Origin: Solirubrobacteraceae bacterium
GTDB lineage: Bacteria; Actinomycetota; Thermoleophilia; Solirubrobacterales; Solirubrobacteraceae
NCBI GenBank assembly: GCA_030447275.1
Contig: JAUJPF010000017.1
Span: 16,748 to 80,747, forward strand
Direction of reading: 5' to 3'
Length of the DNA stretch: 64,000 bases
Shown here: in pieces, positions 42,938-52,986 of the stretch
How positions within the stretch are numbered: the first letter of the stretch is position 1
Layout: each line of letters starts with the position of its first letter
Translations under genes and position numbers: made by a program
The notes under the pieces: generated by a model
The model's input: the letters and a program-made list of their open reading frames with translations, nothing else
What the model was told of the DNA's origin: nothing
Database searches by the model: none

Positions 42938-43292
42938 TCAGCCCGCCACCAGACTGACGCCGGCGCGCCCGAGAACCTCTTCCCGCGCCCCGCCGTCCAG
43001 CGTCGCGCGCAGCCTCAGCGGGTCGGCGGTGACGACCGCCACCGCCGCGCGCTCGGCATCGCCCGCGGCCACCCCGAGCACCCGGTGGCGCGGCAGCAGC
43101 GTCGCGTCGAGCACGCTGCGCACGTCGTCGGCGCCGGCGTCGACGAGCAGCACGACGGCGGCGGGCGCAAGCCTCAGCGCCGGCCGCACGTCCTCATGCG
43201 GCGGCGGCCACGACGACCTGCGCGCCGCGCGCGCCCGCGGCGAGCGTGGCGCTCACCGGCACCTCCCCGATGACACTGATCTTGCCTGCCAC
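42938..43292 (-). CDS. Mini malate/lactate-dehydrogenase-like Rossmann protein, one frameshift
   Basis: From GTG 43292 the protein reads VAGKISVIGEVPVSATLAAG, then after a 1-nt frame change near 43195 RPALRLAPAAVVLLVDAG, VRSVLDATLLPRHRVLGVAA and VLGRAGVSLVAG. This follows the MDH/LDH core (GxG fold, APDAILVVVSNPVD, PRxRVIG) without the catalytic His or substrate Arg residues. Length is about 117 residues. A full mdh lies 750 bp away. Possibly a NAD-binding regulatory relative. Confidence 0.6.
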
Positions 43293-43320
43293 CTTGACCC
43301 TTACCGTTACAGTTTTTCCT

Positions 43321-44672
<1,352 letters not shown>

Positions 44673-45890
44673 TTAGGTACTCATCTCCCGCTTGAGGTTC
44701 TCGTCGATCGCGCCGAGGAAGTCCTGCGTCGTCAGGAACTCCTGGTCTGCGCCCACCAGCAGCGCGAGGTCCTTGGTCATCTCCCCGCCCTCCACTACGC
44801 GGATGCAGACGCTCTCCAGCGTCTCGGCGAACGCCGTGACGTCGGGCGTGTCGTCCATCCGCCCGCGGTGCGCGAGCCCGCGCGTCCACGCGAAGATCGA
44901 CGCGATCGGGTTGGTCGAGGTCGGCTTGCCCTGCTGGTGCTGGCGGAAGTGGCGGGTGACCGTGCCGTGCGCGGCCTCCGCCTCGACCGTCTGGCCGTCG
45001 GGCGTCATCAGGACGCTGGTCATCAGCCCGAGCGAGCCGAAGCCCTGCGCCACGGTGTCGGACTGCACGTCGCCGTCGTAGTTCTTGCACGCCCACACGT
45101 AGCCGCCCTCCCACTTCAGGGCGGCGGCGACCATGTCGTCGATCAGCCGGTGCTCGTAGGTGAGGCCCGCCTTGTCGAAGTCGGCCTTGAACTCCGAGTC
45201 GAAGATCTCCTGGAAGAGGTCCTTGAAGCGCCCGTCGTAGGCCTTGAGGATCGTGTTCTTGGTCGACATGTAGACCGGGACGCCGCGGTCGAGGCCGTAG
45301 CGCAGCGACGCGCGCGCGAAGTCCCGGATCGACTCGTCGAGGTTGTACATCCCCATCAGCACGCCGCCGCCGGGGAAGTCGAAGACGTCGATCTCCTTCG
45401 GCTCGCCGCCGTCCTGCGGCGTGAAGGTCATCGTGAACTTGCCGGGCCCGGGGACCACGTAGTCCTCGGCGCGGTACTGGTCGCCGAACGCGTGGCGGCC
45501 GATGATGATCGGCTTCGTCCAGCCGGGGACGAGGCGCGGGATGTTCGAGATCACGATCGGCTCGCGGAAGATCACCCCGCCGAGGATGTTGCGGATCGTC
45601 CCGTTGGGCGAGCGGTACATGCGCTTGAGGCCGAACTCCTCGACGCGCGCCTCGTCCGGCGTGATCGTCGCGCACTTCACGCCGACGCCGAACTCCTTGA
45701 TCGCGTTCGCCGCGTCGACCGTGATCTGGTCGTCGGTGGCGTCGCGGCTCTCGATCCCGAGGTCGAAGTACTTCAGCTCGACGTCGAGGTAGGGATGGAT
45801 GAGGCGGTCCTTGATGAACTGCCAGATGATCCGGGTCATCTCGTCGCCGTCGAGCTCGACGACGGGGTTCTTCACCTTGATCTGCGCCAT
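44673..45890 (-). CDS. icd: Isocitrate dehydrogenase (NADP type, homodimeric)
   Basis: The 405-residue protein from ATG 45890 begins [23 protein letters not shown], the eukaryotic-like subfamily II IDH. Substrate residues are in [14 protein letters not shown] (Ser/Arg), and [14 protein letters not shown] with [10 protein letters not shown] holds metal ligands. [19 protein letters not shown] completes it. It makes 2-oxoglutarate. TAGCAT (45902-45907 on the complement) is a -10 candidate 11 nt upstream. The mdh start is the next codon after its stop. Confidence 0.97.
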   Translation of the reverse strand: MAQIKVKNPVVELDGDEMTRIIWQFIKDRLIHPYLDVELKYFDLGIESRDATDDQITVDAANAIKEFGVGVKCATITPDEARVEEFGLKRMYRSPNGTIRNILGGVIFREPIVISNIPRLVPGWTKPIIIGRHAFGDQYRAEDYVVPGPGKFTMTFTPQDGGEPKEIDVFDFPGGGVLMGMYNLDESIRDFARASLRYGLDRGVPVYMSTKNTILKAYDGRFKDLFQEIFDSEFKADFDKAGLTYEHRLIDDMVAAALKWEGGYVWACKNYDGDVQSDTVAQGFGSLGLMTSVLMTPDGQTVEAEAAHGTVTRHFRQHQQGKPTSTNPIASIFAWTRGLAHRGRMDDTPDVTAFAETLESVCIRVVEGGEMTKDLALLVGADQEFLTTQDFLGAIDENLKREMST

Positions 45891-45977
45891 AGCGGCGGCC
45901 GATGCTAGAGGACACCCCGTCCACGGCGCGGTGAAGCCGCTCAACCCTCACCGCGTACCGCCGATCACCCGGGGGCC

Positions 45978-47045
45978 ATGGTGATCATGCCGGACGGATC
46001 TGGCAGCACTCAGCGCATCGTCGTCGTCGAAGACACGGAGAGCGCGGCCCTGCTCCAGCGCATCCTCGCTGCTGCGGGGTACGAGGACGTGCGCGTCCCC
46101 GCGGTGCCCATGGAGGCCGAGACCCTGCTCGAGACGGCCGATCCCGACCTCGTCGTGCTCGACCTCCAGCTTCCCGGCGTCGACGGCTTCGCGATGCTCG
46201 AGCGGGTCGTCTCGACCGGCGTCCCCACCCTGGTCCTCACCGCCGACGACACGCCGACGACGCGCCGCCGCGCGCTCGGCCTCGGCGCCCGCGACTTCGT
46301 CACCAAGCCGCTGGACCGCGTCGAGGTGCTCCTCCGCGTCGGCAACCTGCTCCAGACCCGGCGCCTCCAGCGCGCGCTCGAGGACCGCAACCAGGATCTC
46401 CAGCGCTGGGTGCGCGCCCGGACCGCCGACCTCGAGGACGCGCGGCGCGAGACGCTCGAGCGCCTCGCCATGGCCGCCGAGTACCGCGACGACGACACCC
46501 AGCAGCACACCAAGCGCGTCGGCCGCACCGCCGCCCTGCTCGCCAAGCAGCTCGGGCTCTCGGCCGAGACCGTCGACCACCTGCGCTACGCCGCGCCGCT
46601 GCACGACGTCGGCAAGATCGGCATCCCCGACGCCGTGTGGCTCAAGCCCGGCGCGCTGACCGACGCCGAGCGCGCGATGCTCGAGCAGCACACCGAGATC
46701 GGCGGCCGGATCCTCGCCGGCTCGCGCTCCCCCATCCTCCGCCTCGCCGAGCAGATCGCGCGCACGCACCACGAGCGCTTCGACGGGACCGGCTACCCCC
46801 ACCAGCTCGAGGGCGACGCGATCCCGCTGGCCGGCCGCATCACTGCGGTGGCCGACGTCTTCGACGTCCTCGCGCACCCGCGCCCGCACAAGAAGGCGTG
46901 GCCGCTCGAGCAGGCGATCGAGGAGATCGTCAACCAGGCCGGCAGGCAGTTCGACCCCGAGGTCGTCGCCGCGTTCCGGCGGCTCGACGGCCGCTCGCTG
47001 CTCGATCCCGTCGAGGATCCGAGCGCCCTGCGCCGCGCCGCGTAG
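45978..47045 (+). CDS. REC plus HD-GYP response regulator (c-di-GMP phosphodiesterase)
   Basis: The 355-residue protein has a receiver domain (IVVVEDTESAALL; phosphoacceptor Asp62 in VVLDLQLPG; Lys110 in VTKPLD), a coiled linker, and an HD-GYP domain: His209-Asp210 in LHDVGKIGIPD, His264-His265 in THHERFDGTGYP, and ADVFDVLAHPRPHKKAW. HD-GYP proteins hydrolyse c-di-GMP. No sensor kinase is adjacent. Together with the EAL protein at 16.6 kb this gives two candidate c-di-GMP hydrolases and no cyclase in the window. Confidence 0.93.
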   Translation: MVIMPDGSGSTQRIVVVEDTESAALLQRILAAAGYEDVRVPAVPMEAETLLETADPDLVVLDLQLPGVDGFAMLERVVSTGVPTLVLTADDTPTTRRRALGLGARDFVTKPLDRVEVLLRVGNLLQTRRLQRALEDRNQDLQRWVRARTADLEDARRETLERLAMAAEYRDDDTQQHTKRVGRTAALLAKQLGLSAETVDHLRYAAPLHDVGKIGIPDAVWLKPGALTDAERAMLEQHTEIGGRILAGSRSPILRLAEQIARTHHERFDGTGYPHQLEGDAIPLAGRITAVADVFDVLAHPRPHKKAWPLEQAIEEIVNQAGRQFDPEVVAAFRRLDGRSLLDPVEDPSALRRAA

Positions 47046-47071
47046 CCCTCCACCGCCGCCCTGTGGAGCTC

Positions 47072-48088
47072 TCATCCCGCTCCGCGGGATGTATCCGCCA
47101 CACCGAGCGCTGAAGCCCGCGCGGCGAGCAGCTCGCGGAGGTCGTTCGCGACGCCGTCCGTCTCGTCGACGAGCCGCCGCCAGGTGAACCGGACGACCTG
47201 GAAGCCGGCGCGCGCGAGCGCGACGTCGCGCCGCCGGTCCTGCTCGAACGCGTGCCGCGTCAGATGCGTGGCGACCCCGTCGGTCTCCGCGATCAGGCGC
47301 TCGCGGATCCACACGAAGTCGACCTCGTGGTCGGCGATCCGCGTGTTGACGGCCGGAGGCGGAAGGTGCGCGGCCTCGCACAGCTCCAGGAACCGCGCTT
47401 CGAGCTCACTGCGTGCCGGCGGCGCGGGCACCGCGAGCAGCCGCCGCAGCGCGCCGGTACCGCGCCTCCCCCTCGACCGGTCGATGACGGCGACCACGGC
47501 GTCCACGTCGAGGTGCCGGAGGATCTCGGCCTGATGAACGGCCCGCTTCAGCCGGCGTGCGTCGACGACCGCTGCCAGGTCGACGAGCGTGCGCGCGACC
47601 GACGTCACGGGAACCCCGCGCAGCGCCGCCACGTCCTCGGCCGGCAGGTGACGGGTGCGGTACACGCAGACACCGGGACGCCGGTCGCAGCGCCGGGTCG
47701 TCAGGACGTCGACGCGCGTGCTTGCACTGGCCGCGAGCTCCCACAGGTCCGCCGCGCTGCGGTGGCTGATCACCGCTCCCGGGCCGGTTCCCAGCAGGGC
47801 GGCGAAGAGACGACCGTCGCGGGCGAGCGCGGTGTGGCCAACCGCATAGACCCCCCGGTCGAGCCGGTGGAGGCGCCCGGCGCAGACCCTCCGCGCGACC
47901 GCGTTGCCGTCGAGCCCGCAGCTCCTCAACTGCGCCGCCGACACGACTCCCCCCTGCCGCGAGGCGAGAACGGCCACCGTCGCTTCTCGCGACGGTGTGG
48001 AGCTTTCGTGTCGCTCTGCGAGACCCGGGATCCACACCGCGCGAGCATCGCCCGGCACGCGTGACGGAACTGCGACGCGCGGTGCCAC
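47072..48088 (-). CDS. AbiEi-type antitoxin domain with DUF559 (Vsr-like) nuclease domain
   Basis: The N-terminal winged domain (VLASRQGGVVSAAQLRSCGLDGNAVARRVCAGRLHRLDRGVYAV) is like AbiEi antitoxins. The C-terminal DUF559/PD-(D/E)XK part shows VNTRIADHEVDFVWIRERLIAETDG, THLTRHAFEQDRRRDVALARAGFQVVRFTW. The D-x-n-x-E-x-D pattern fits the Vsr-like fold. The start is uncertain: GTG 48088 extends it; a GTG near 47976 would match family length better. Such genes are common in actinobacteria; function unproven. Confidence 0.85.
   Translation of the reverse strand: MAPRVAVPSRVPGDARAVWIPGLAERHESSTPSREATVAVLASRQGGVVSAAQLRSCGLDGNAVARRVCAGRLHRLDRGVYAVGHTALARDGRLFAALLGTGPGAVISHRSAADLWELAASASTRVDVLTTRRCDRRPGVCVYRTRHLPAEDVAALRGVPVTSVARTLVDLAAVVDARRLKRAVHQAEILRHLDVDAVVAVIDRSRGRRGTGALRRLLAVPAPPARSELEARFLELCEAAHLPPPAVNTRIADHEVDFVWIRERLIAETDGVATHLTRHAFEQDRRRDVALARAGFQVVRFTWRRLVDETDGVANDLRELLAARASALGVADTSRGAG
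47073..47091. terminator. Perfect hairpin at convergent gene ends
   Basis: CATCCCGC (47073-47080) and GCGGGATG (47084-47091) pair exactly around TCC, about 28 nt after the REC-HD-GYP stop. It overlaps the last codons of the AbiEi-DUF559 gene on the other strand. Likely ends plus-strand transcription. Confidence 0.5.
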
Positions 48089-48111
48089 GTCGCGCGCGTA
48101 CCCTTCGCCGC

Positions 48112-49749
48112 ATGGCGATCGACGCTTTCGCAGGCCCCTTCACCACCCACGAGGTCGTAAACCAGGCGCCGCCGATCGGCGACGTCGACCTGTTCTCGAC
48201 GCACACCGCGCTCGTCGAGGGACTGGAGCGCGAGGGCGGCGGCTGGGCTCGCGAGCGCTGCTCGGAGGTCGGCCGCGCGTGGGGCGCCGAGCGCGCGCAG
48301 ACGTGGGGACGGCAGGCCAACGACGTCCCGCCGAAGCTCGTCACCCACGACCGCTACGGCAACCGCGTCGACGAGGTCGAGTTCCATCCCGCCTACCACG
48401 AGCTGATGCGGCAGGCCTCCGAGCACGAGCTGCACGCGCTGCCGTGGAACAACCCGCACGAGGCCGGGCACGTCGCCCGCGCCGCCATGTACATGTGCAG
48501 CGGCCAGGTCGACGCCGGCCACGGCTGCCCGATCACGATGACGTTCGCCGCGGTGCCCGCGCTGCGCACGACGCCCGAGCTGGCCGAGGAGTGGATCCCG
48601 CGGCTGACCGCGCCGGTCTACGAGCCCGAGCTCGGCGCCGGCAAGCGCTCGGCGAAGTGCGGCATGGCGATGACCGAGAAGCAGGGCGGCTCGGACGTGC
48701 GCGCCAACGCGACGACGGCGCGGCCGCTCGGCGGCGACGAGTACGCGCTGACCGGCCACAAGTGGTTCTGCTCGGCGCCGATGTGCGACCTGTTCCTCGT
48801 CCTCGCGCAGACCGACGAGGGCGTCTCGTGCTTCGCGGTCCCGCGGGTGCTGCCCGACGGCACGCGCAACCCGTTCCGCCTCCAGCGCCTGAAGGACAAG
48901 CTCGGCAACAAGTCCAACGCGTCGTCCGAGGTGGAGTTCGACCACACGTGGGGGCGGCTCGTCGGCGAGGCCGGCCGCGGCGTCCCGACGATCATCGAGA
49001 TGGTCGCCCACACGCGCCTGGACTGCGTGATCGGCAGCGCGACGGGGATGCGCGCCGGCGTCGCCGCCGCGACGTGGCACGCCGGCCACCGCAGCGCGTT
49101 CGGCAAGCTGCTCGCCGACCAGCCGCTGATGCAGAACGTCCTCGCAGATCTGTGTCTGGAGAGCGAGGCGGCCACCGCGCTCGCGCTGCGGCTCGCGCGC
49201 GCGTACGACGAGGAGGACACCGCCTTCAAGCGCCTCGCGACCGCGATCGGCAAGTACTGGGTGTGCAAGCGCCTGCCCGGCCACGCGTTCGAGGCGATGG
49301 AGGCGCTCGGCGGCAACGGCTACGTCGAGGAGTCGGGGATGCCGCGGCTGTACCGCGAGGCGCCGCTCAACTCGATCTGGGAGGGCGCGGGGAACGTGAA
49401 CGCGCTCGACGTGCTGCGGGCGCTCGTCAAGCAGCCCGAGGCGCTCGACCGCTACCTCGCCGAGCTGGGCGAGGCCGAGGGCGCCGACGCGCGCCTCGAC
49501 GCGTCCGTGCGCGGGCTGAAGGACGACTTCGCGGACGCCGCGACGCTCGAGGTCCGCGCCCGGCGGGTCGTGGAGCGCCTCGCGCTCGCGCTCCAGGGCT
49601 CGCTCCTCGTCCGCCACGCGCCGCCGGCGGTCGCCGACGCGTTCTGCGCATCGCGGCTGGCGGGCGACGGCGGCCTCGCGTTCGGCACGCTCCCGGCCGG
49701 CACCGACTTCCGCGCGATCGTCGAGCGGCACACGCCGCAGCCGGCGTAG
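48112..49749 (+). CDS. AidB-like acyl-CoA dehydrogenase
   Basis: From ATG 48112 the 545-residue protein matches the AidB subgroup: HEVVNQAPPIGDVDLFSTHTAL (N-terminal helix domain), GCPITMTFAAVPALR, KCGMAMTEKQGGSDVRANAT (FAD motif), GHKWFCSAPMCDLFLVLAQT, LKDKLGNKSNASSEVEF and ALGGNGYVEESGMPRLYREAPLNSIWEG. AidB is linked in E. coli to protection from alkylation; the true substrate is unclear. Possible TACCCT box 7 nt before the ATG. No ada genes nearby. Confidence 0.94.
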   Translation: MAIDAFAGPFTTHEVVNQAPPIGDVDLFSTHTALVEGLEREGGGWARERCSEVGRAWGAERAQTWGRQANDVPPKLVTHDRYGNRVDEVEFHPAYHELMRQASEHELHALPWNNPHEAGHVARAAMYMCSGQVDAGHGCPITMTFAAVPALRTTPELAEEWIPRLTAPVYEPELGAGKRSAKCGMAMTEKQGGSDVRANATTARPLGGDEYALTGHKWFCSAPMCDLFLVLAQTDEGVSCFAVPRVLPDGTRNPFRLQRLKDKLGNKSNASSEVEFDHTWGRLVGEAGRGVPTIIEMVAHTRLDCVIGSATGMRAGVAAATWHAGHRSAFGKLLADQPLMQNVLADLCLESEAATALALRLARAYDEEDTAFKRLATAIGKYWVCKRLPGHAFEAMEALGGNGYVEESGMPRLYREAPLNSIWEGAGNVNALDVLRALVKQPEALDRYLAELGEAEGADARLDASVRGLKDDFADAATLEVRARRVVERLALALQGSLLVRHAPPAVADAFCASRLAGDGGLAFGTLPAGTDFRAIVERHTPQPA

Positions 49750-49767
49750 CCGGCGCCGGCCGGCGAT

Positions 49768-49784
49768 CGGCGGTCCGACCGCCG
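49768..49784. terminator. Bidirectional hairpin between aidB-like and csbD-like genes
   Basis: CGGCGGTC (49768-49775) pairs perfectly with GACCGCCG (49777-49784) around a single C. The two flanking genes converge, so it can end both. No U-run is seen. Confidence 0.55.
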
Positions 49785-49811
49785 GCCCGGTCGCCGAAGG
49801 CTCCGTCGCGG

Positions 49812-49994
49812 CTAGGAGCGGTCGTCGGGGTTGACGACGTCCTTGATCTTGTCGGACGCGTCGCCGACCTTGTCCTTCACGGTGCCGCTGGCCTGATCGA
49901 CCTTGCCCTCCTTCTTGAGGTCGTCGTCGCCGGTCAGCGCGCCGCCGGCCTCCTTGACGCGGCCCTTGAGGTCGTCACTCGTTCCGTCGCCCAT
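49812..49994 (-). CDS. CsbD-like stress protein
   Basis: The 60-residue protein from ATG 49994 reads GTSDDLKGRVKEAGGALTGDDDLKKEGKVDQASGTVKDKVGDASDKI. This is the CsbD family, small hydrophilic proteins induced by general stress (sigma B in Bacillus). An AAGGAG ribosome site lies 7 nt before the ATG. Upstream an imperfect GGGTAC motif hints at a stress promoter but no clear -35 was found. Confidence 0.92.
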   Translation of the reverse strand: MGDGTSDDLKGRVKEAGGALTGDDDLKKEGKVDQASGTVKDKVGDASDKIKDVVNPDDRS

Positions 49995-50046
49995 GTCTGG
50001 CTCCTTGTGGGTCGGGGTGGTCTGGCCTCCCCGTCGTACCCGCCCG

Positions 50047-50052
50047 TAGACT
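50047..50052 (+). promoter_or_regulatory. Candidate -10 box for the S2P gene
   Basis: TAGACT lies 9 nt before the ATG at 50062 in the short divergent gap with csbD. Confidence 0.4.
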
Positions 50053-50061
50053 GGACCGTGC

Positions 50062-51240
50062 ATGCTCGGCGGAGGCGGCTCTATCCAGCTGGTGCGGGTC
50101 TTCGGGATCCGCATCGGCGCGAGCCTGAGCTGGTTCGCCGTCCTCTTCGTCGTGATCTACCTGCTCTCGGGCGCGTTCCAGGACGCGCTCGGCGGCTCCA
50201 GCGGCGAGGCGTACGTCGTCGCGGTCATCGCGGCGATCCTCTTCTTCATCTCGCTCCTGCTGCACGAGCTCGGCCACGCGTTCGCGGCGCGGCGCGAGGG
50301 GATCGAGGTCCTGGGGATCGACCTGTGGCTGTTCGGCGGCCTGGCCAAGCTCAACCGCGACAGCCAGACGCCCGGCGAGGAGTTCCGCGTCGCCGCCGCC
50401 GGCCCGCTCGTGACGCTCGTCATCGTCGCCGTCTGCTTCGGGGTCAGCGCGATCATCCAGGGCGCGGACACCGCGCTCGACGCCGCGCTCCTCGACGAGG
50501 GGAGCGGCCCGTCGCCGGTCGAGCTGCTCGTCGCCTTCCTGGGGTCGATGAACGCGATCCTGCTCGTCTTCAACCTCGTCCCGGCGTTCCCGCTCGACGG
50601 CGGGCGCATCGCTCGCGCCATCGCCTGGCGGGTGACCGGCGACCGCACGAAGGGCACGGTGTTCGCCGCCCGCCTCGGCCAGATCTTCGGCGTCCTGCTC
50701 ATCGGCTGGGGCGTCTTCCAGCTCAGCAGCGACGAGGACACGGTCGGCGCGGTGTGGTGGATCCTCCTCGGCTACCTCATCGCCAGCTCGGCGCGCAGCG
50801 CGGTGGTGACGAGCCGCCTGACCGACCGTCTCGAGGGGATCCGCGTCGAGGACATCATGGACCGCGAGCCGCTGAGCATGCCGGGCACGACCACGGTCAT
50901 GGAGGCCGAGGACCGCTGGTTCGGAGGCGACAGCGGGTGGCCCTGGTACGCGGTCGTCGACGAGGACGGGCGGTTCCTCGGGATCGCCGAGCACGAGGCG
51001 GTCGAGGCGGCGATCGGCCAGGGCCGCCCGGCGCTCCAGGTCCGCGAGCTGCTCGACGAGCGGGCCCCCGCGGGGCAGTCGATCGGCACCGACCAGCCGC
51101 TCGAGGCCGCGATCGGCGCCGAGCCGCTGCGCCGCCTCGGCGCGGTCATGGCCGTCGACGCCGAGGGCCGGCTGCGCGGCGTCCTCACGCGCGATCAGGT
51201 GCAGCGGGCGCTGACCGCCACCGCGCCCAGCCGGGGCTAG
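50062..51240 (+). CDS. Site-2 protease (M50) with CBS pair
   Basis: The 392-residue membrane protein has HELGHAF (His68, Glu69, His72) in the second helix, RVAAAGPLVTLVIV, NLVPAFPLDGGRIARAI (Asp metal ligand) and five or six membrane segments. A CBS pair (about 270-385) follows: VEDIMDREPLSMPGTTTV, RLGAVMAVDAEGRLRGVLT. S2P-CBS proteins cleave membrane anti-sigma factors or signal peptides in a regulated way. Substrate unknown. Confidence 0.94.
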   Translation: MLGGGGSIQLVRVFGIRIGASLSWFAVLFVVIYLLSGAFQDALGGSSGEAYVVAVIAAILFFISLLLHELGHAFAARREGIEVLGIDLWLFGGLAKLNRDSQTPGEEFRVAAAGPLVTLVIVAVCFGVSAIIQGADTALDAALLDEGSGPSPVELLVAFLGSMNAILLVFNLVPAFPLDGGRIARAIAWRVTGDRTKGTVFAARLGQIFGVLLIGWGVFQLSSDEDTVGAVWWILLGYLIASSARSAVVTSRLTDRLEGIRVEDIMDREPLSMPGTTTVMEAEDRWFGGDSGWPWYAVVDEDGRFLGIAEHEAVEAAIGQGRPALQVRELLDERAPAGQSIGTDQPLEAAIGAEPLRRLGAVMAVDAEGRLRGVLTRDQVQRALTATAPSRG

Positions 51241-51268
51241 GCCGCAGGCCGCCCGGCGCCTCTCCCCG

Positions 51269-51276
51269 TATATCTT
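51269..51276 (+). promoter_or_regulatory. Candidate -10 box for the sdh operon
   Basis: TATATCTT ends 9 nt before ATG 51286. TATATC is the best match among the TANNNT boxes in the window to a -10 hexamer. Confidence 0.5.
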
Positions 51277-51285
51277 CTCGAAGCG

Positions 51286-52986
51286 ATGCCCGCGCATGAC
51301 GTCCTCATCATCGGTGCCGGTCTGGCCGGCCAGCGAGCGGCCCTCGCCGCCGCCGACGCCGGCGCCACCGTGGCGATCATGAGCAAGGTCCACCCCGTCC
51401 GCTCGCACTCCGTCGCCGCGGCCGGCGGCATCAACGCGGCGCTCAACCCCGAGGACACGTGGGAGTCGCACGCGTTCGACACGGTCAAGGGCTCGGACTA
51501 CCTGGGCGACCAGGACGCGATCGAGATCATGGCCCGCGAGGCGCCGGAGGAGATCCTCCACCTCGAGCACATCGGCGTCACCTTCCACCGCAACGAGCAC
51601 GGGCAGCTCGGCACGCGCGCGTTCGGCGGCGCCTCCCAGGCGCGCACGTACTACGTGGCCGACATCACCGGCCAGGCGATCCTGCACGTGCTCTACGAGC
51701 AGCTCATGAAGTACAGCAACCAGGTCGACCGCTTGGAGGAGTGGTTCACCACCTCGCTCATCCAGGACGAGGACGGCACGTGCGTCGGCTGCATCGCGCG
51801 CGACATCCGCTCCGGCGCGATGGAGGTCTTCACGGCGAAGAACGTCATCCTCGCCTCGGGCGGCTGCGGCCAGGCGTTCAAGCCGACCACGAACGGGCTC
51901 ATCGTCACCGGCGACGGCATCTCGCAGGCCTACCGGATCGGCGCTCCGCTGATGGACATGGAGATGGTCCAGTACCACCCGACCTGTCTCGTGGAGAACG
52001 GCTTCCTCATCACCGAGGGCGCGCGCGGCGAGGGCGCGCACCTGCTCAACGGCGACGGCGAGCGGTTCATGGAGAAGTACGCGCCGAACAAGCTCGAGCT
52101 GGCCTCGCGCGACGTCGTCAGCCGCGCCGAGCAGACCGAGATCGACGAGGGCCGCGGCGCCGGGCCCGACGGCGTCGGGATCTACCTCGACGTGACCGTC
52201 GTGCCGAAGAAGCGCACGCTCGAGGCGCTGCGCGAGATCGTCAACATCGGCAAGGACTTCGCCGGCGTGGACATCACCCGCGAGCCGATCCTCATCCGCC
52301 CGGGCCAGCACTACATCATGGGCGGCGTGCGCACCGACGCCGACGGCGCCACCCCGGTCCCCGGCCTCTACGCGGCCGGCGAGGTCGCCTGCGTCTCGGT
52401 CCACGGCGGCAACCGGCTCGGCGCGAACTCGCTGCTCGACACGCTGATCTTCGGCAAGCGCGCCGGGACGCACGCCGCCGAGCGCGCCCGCGCGATGGCG
52501 ATGCCGACGCCGAAGGCCGCCGAGGCCAAGCGGCGCGAGGACGTCGAAGAGATAGACGCGATCATCGCCCGCCCCAAGACCGGCCGGCGGATCTCGTCGA
52601 TCAAGGAGGAGCTGGGCGAGAGCATGAACCGCCACTGCGCCGTCTTCCGCGAGGAGGACGGCCTGCGCCAGGGCCTCGAGATCGTCAAGCACCTCCAGGA
52701 GGAGGCGAAGACGGCGTACATCGACGATCGCGGGACGGTCTTCAACCAGGACGTGCTGGGGGCGATCGAGCTGGGGTACATGCTCGACTGCGCCGAGGCC
52801 ACGGTGGTCAGCGCCATCGAGCGCAAGGAGTCGCGGGGCGCCCAGTTCCGCACCGACTTCCCCGAGCGCAACGACGACGAGTGGCTCAAGCACATCAACG
52901 TCACCACCAACGGCGGCGACGACCCCGCGATCTCCTACTCCCCCGTGACCATCACCAAGTGGCAGCCCGAAGAGAGGAAGTACTGA
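51286..52986 (+). CDS. sdhA: Succinate dehydrogenase/fumarate reductase flavoprotein subunit
   Basis: The 566-residue protein begins MPAHDVLIIGAGLAGQRAALAAADAG (FAD fold). It has the FAD-linking His motif RSHSVAAAGGINAAL, MDMEMVQYHPTCLVENGFLITEGARGEGA, the catalytic HYIMGGVRTDADG region and GEVACVSVHGGNRLGANSLLD. It binds FAD covalently and oxidises succinate, or reduces fumarate. First gene of a three- or four-gene overlapping operon. Confidence 0.97.
   Translation: MPAHDVLIIGAGLAGQRAALAAADAGATVAIMSKVHPVRSHSVAAAGGINAALNPEDTWESHAFDTVKGSDYLGDQDAIEIMAREAPEEILHLEHIGVTFHRNEHGQLGTRAFGGASQARTYYVADITGQAILHVLYEQLMKYSNQVDRLEEWFTTSLIQDEDGTCVGCIARDIRSGAMEVFTAKNVILASGGCGQAFKPTTNGLIVTGDGISQAYRIGAPLMDMEMVQYHPTCLVENGFLITEGARGEGAHLLNGDGERFMEKYAPNKLELASRDVVSRAEQTEIDEGRGAGPDGVGIYLDVTVVPKKRTLEALREIVNIGKDFAGVDITREPILIRPGQHYIMGGVRTDADGATPVPGLYAAGEVACVSVHGGNRLGANSLLDTLIFGKRAGTHAAERARAMAMPTPKAAEAKRREDVEEIDAIIARPKTGRRISSIKEELGESMNRHCAVFREEDGLRQGLEIVKHLQEEAKTAYIDDRGTVFNQDVLGAIELGYMLDCAEATVVSAIERKESRGAQFRTDFPERNDDEWLKHINVTTNGGDDPAISYSPVTITKWQPEERKY

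Noticed and set aside
47904..51299. Plus-strand frame of about 1130 codons
   Set aside because: Out-of-frame reading of the aidB-like and S2P genes, low-complexity composition.
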